Source of the DNA: Actinotignum schaalii
GTDB lineage: Bacteria > Actinomycetota > Actinomycetes > Actinomycetales > Actinomycetaceae
Direction: 5' to 3'
Length of the DNA stretch: 5,635 bases
Assembly: GCA_946222725.1 (NCBI GenBank)
Contig: CAMIHT010000116.1
Span: forward strand, 1-5,635
Below, piece after piece: positions 5,346 through 5,635 of the stretch (its first letter is position 1; the number at the start of each line of letters is the position of its first letter). The notes below the pieces were generated by a model. The model worked only from the letters and a program-made list of their open reading frames with translations. It searched no databases and was not told the origin of the DNA. Position numbers and translations under genes: made by a program.

Positions 5346-5635
5346 ATGGATCACTTACCCGTGGCAGCGGGAACGCTGCCCTCCGCCCCGTTTTATATCG
5401 CCGCAGGCCTGTGCCTGCTGCTCTCTTTGTGGTGCACGGTGGTGGGCGCCGCCCTCGGGCGCATGACCCGCACCGAAGCCGCGGAAATGTACGCGCATAA
5501 GGAACGCGGTTCGGCACGCGTGGTGGCCATTATGGCCCGCCGCCCGGCCGCCTCTATGGGCATCGCGGTGGTGCGGGCCCTCCTCATGGCCAGCTACGGA
5601 ATCTGCTTCACTTTCGCCATGGGAACGGATGTAGC
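5346..5635 (+). CDS. CNNM/HlyC-CorC family membrane protein, N-terminal 96 residues (runs off window)
   Basis: The frame is open from ATG 5346 to the right edge. I read a first hydrophobic segment at about 16-37 and a second at about 71-93. The loop between them, ALGRMTRTEAAEM (36-48) followed by a basic stretch, resembles the start of the CNNM (DUF21) transmembrane domain, where an ALGRxSRxRAEEL-type block follows the first helix. Full family members continue with more helices, paired CBS domains and a C-terminal CorC/HlyC domain; none of that is visible here. They are annotated as hemolysin-family proteins or Mg/Co transport or efflux proteins; CNNM proteins are now seen mainly as magnesium transporters. 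A gene of this family follows ybeY in most actinobacteria, usually with era next, and this context supports the call. The start is backed by GGAGGTG at 5330-5336. Confidence 0.82.
   Translation, partial: MDHLPVAAGTLPSAPFYIAAGLCLLLSLWCTVVGAALGRMTRTEAAEMYAHKERGSARVVAIMARRPAASMGIAVVRALLMASYGICFTFAMGTDV

Overview
The window reads as a chromosomal housekeeping and heat-shock locus of a high-GC actinobacterium. Three things point there: G/C-rich codon use, a DUF3097 gene (a family I know as actinobacterial) placed divergently next to hrcA, and the gene order hrcA-dnaJ2-rsmE-phoH-ybeY-CNNM/hemolysin-type transporter, which is the usual actinobacterial arrangement. The lack of extra genes between rsmE and phoH fits an Actinomycetaceae-like organism, but the genus cannot be fixed from this sequence.

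Layout. Positions 1-619 hold the 5' part of a DUF3097 gene on the minus strand, which runs off the left edge. Positions 620-751 are a divergent regulatory region with a near-perfect CIRCE operator (662-688), a candidate -10 box (657-662), two small inverted repeats (700-713 and 716-733) and a strong Shine-Dalgarno before a GTG start. hrcA (752-1771) is followed by a 111-base gap whose start carries an 18-base dyad resembling the one before hrcA. dnaJ2 (1883-2995) overlaps rsmE (2992-3777) by GTGA, and phoH (3784-4755) follows after 6 bases. A 98-base gap then precedes ybeY (4854-5339). The N-terminal part of a CNNM/CorC-type membrane protein (5346-5635) runs off the right edge.

How the genes fit together. 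HrcA should repress its own transcription unit through CIRCE, giving heat-inducible HrcA and DnaJ2; DnaJ2 works with DnaK and GrpE encoded elsewhere. The downstream genes serve ribosome maturation: RsmE methylates 16S rRNA, YbeY acts in rRNA processing and quality control, and the PhoH-like ATPase is the usual partner of YbeY. The transporter gene is translationally close to ybeY.

I see no phage, IS, CRISPR, tRNA/rRNA or defence-system signature, and no clear new multi-gene system. The best leads are small. They are the paired GTGGTWCCAC-centred dyads in front of hrcA and dnaJ2, the Toprim/RNase M5-like motif pattern in the DUF3097 protein, and the phoH frame, which stays open past its TAG and would end in an ATGA overlap with ybeY.
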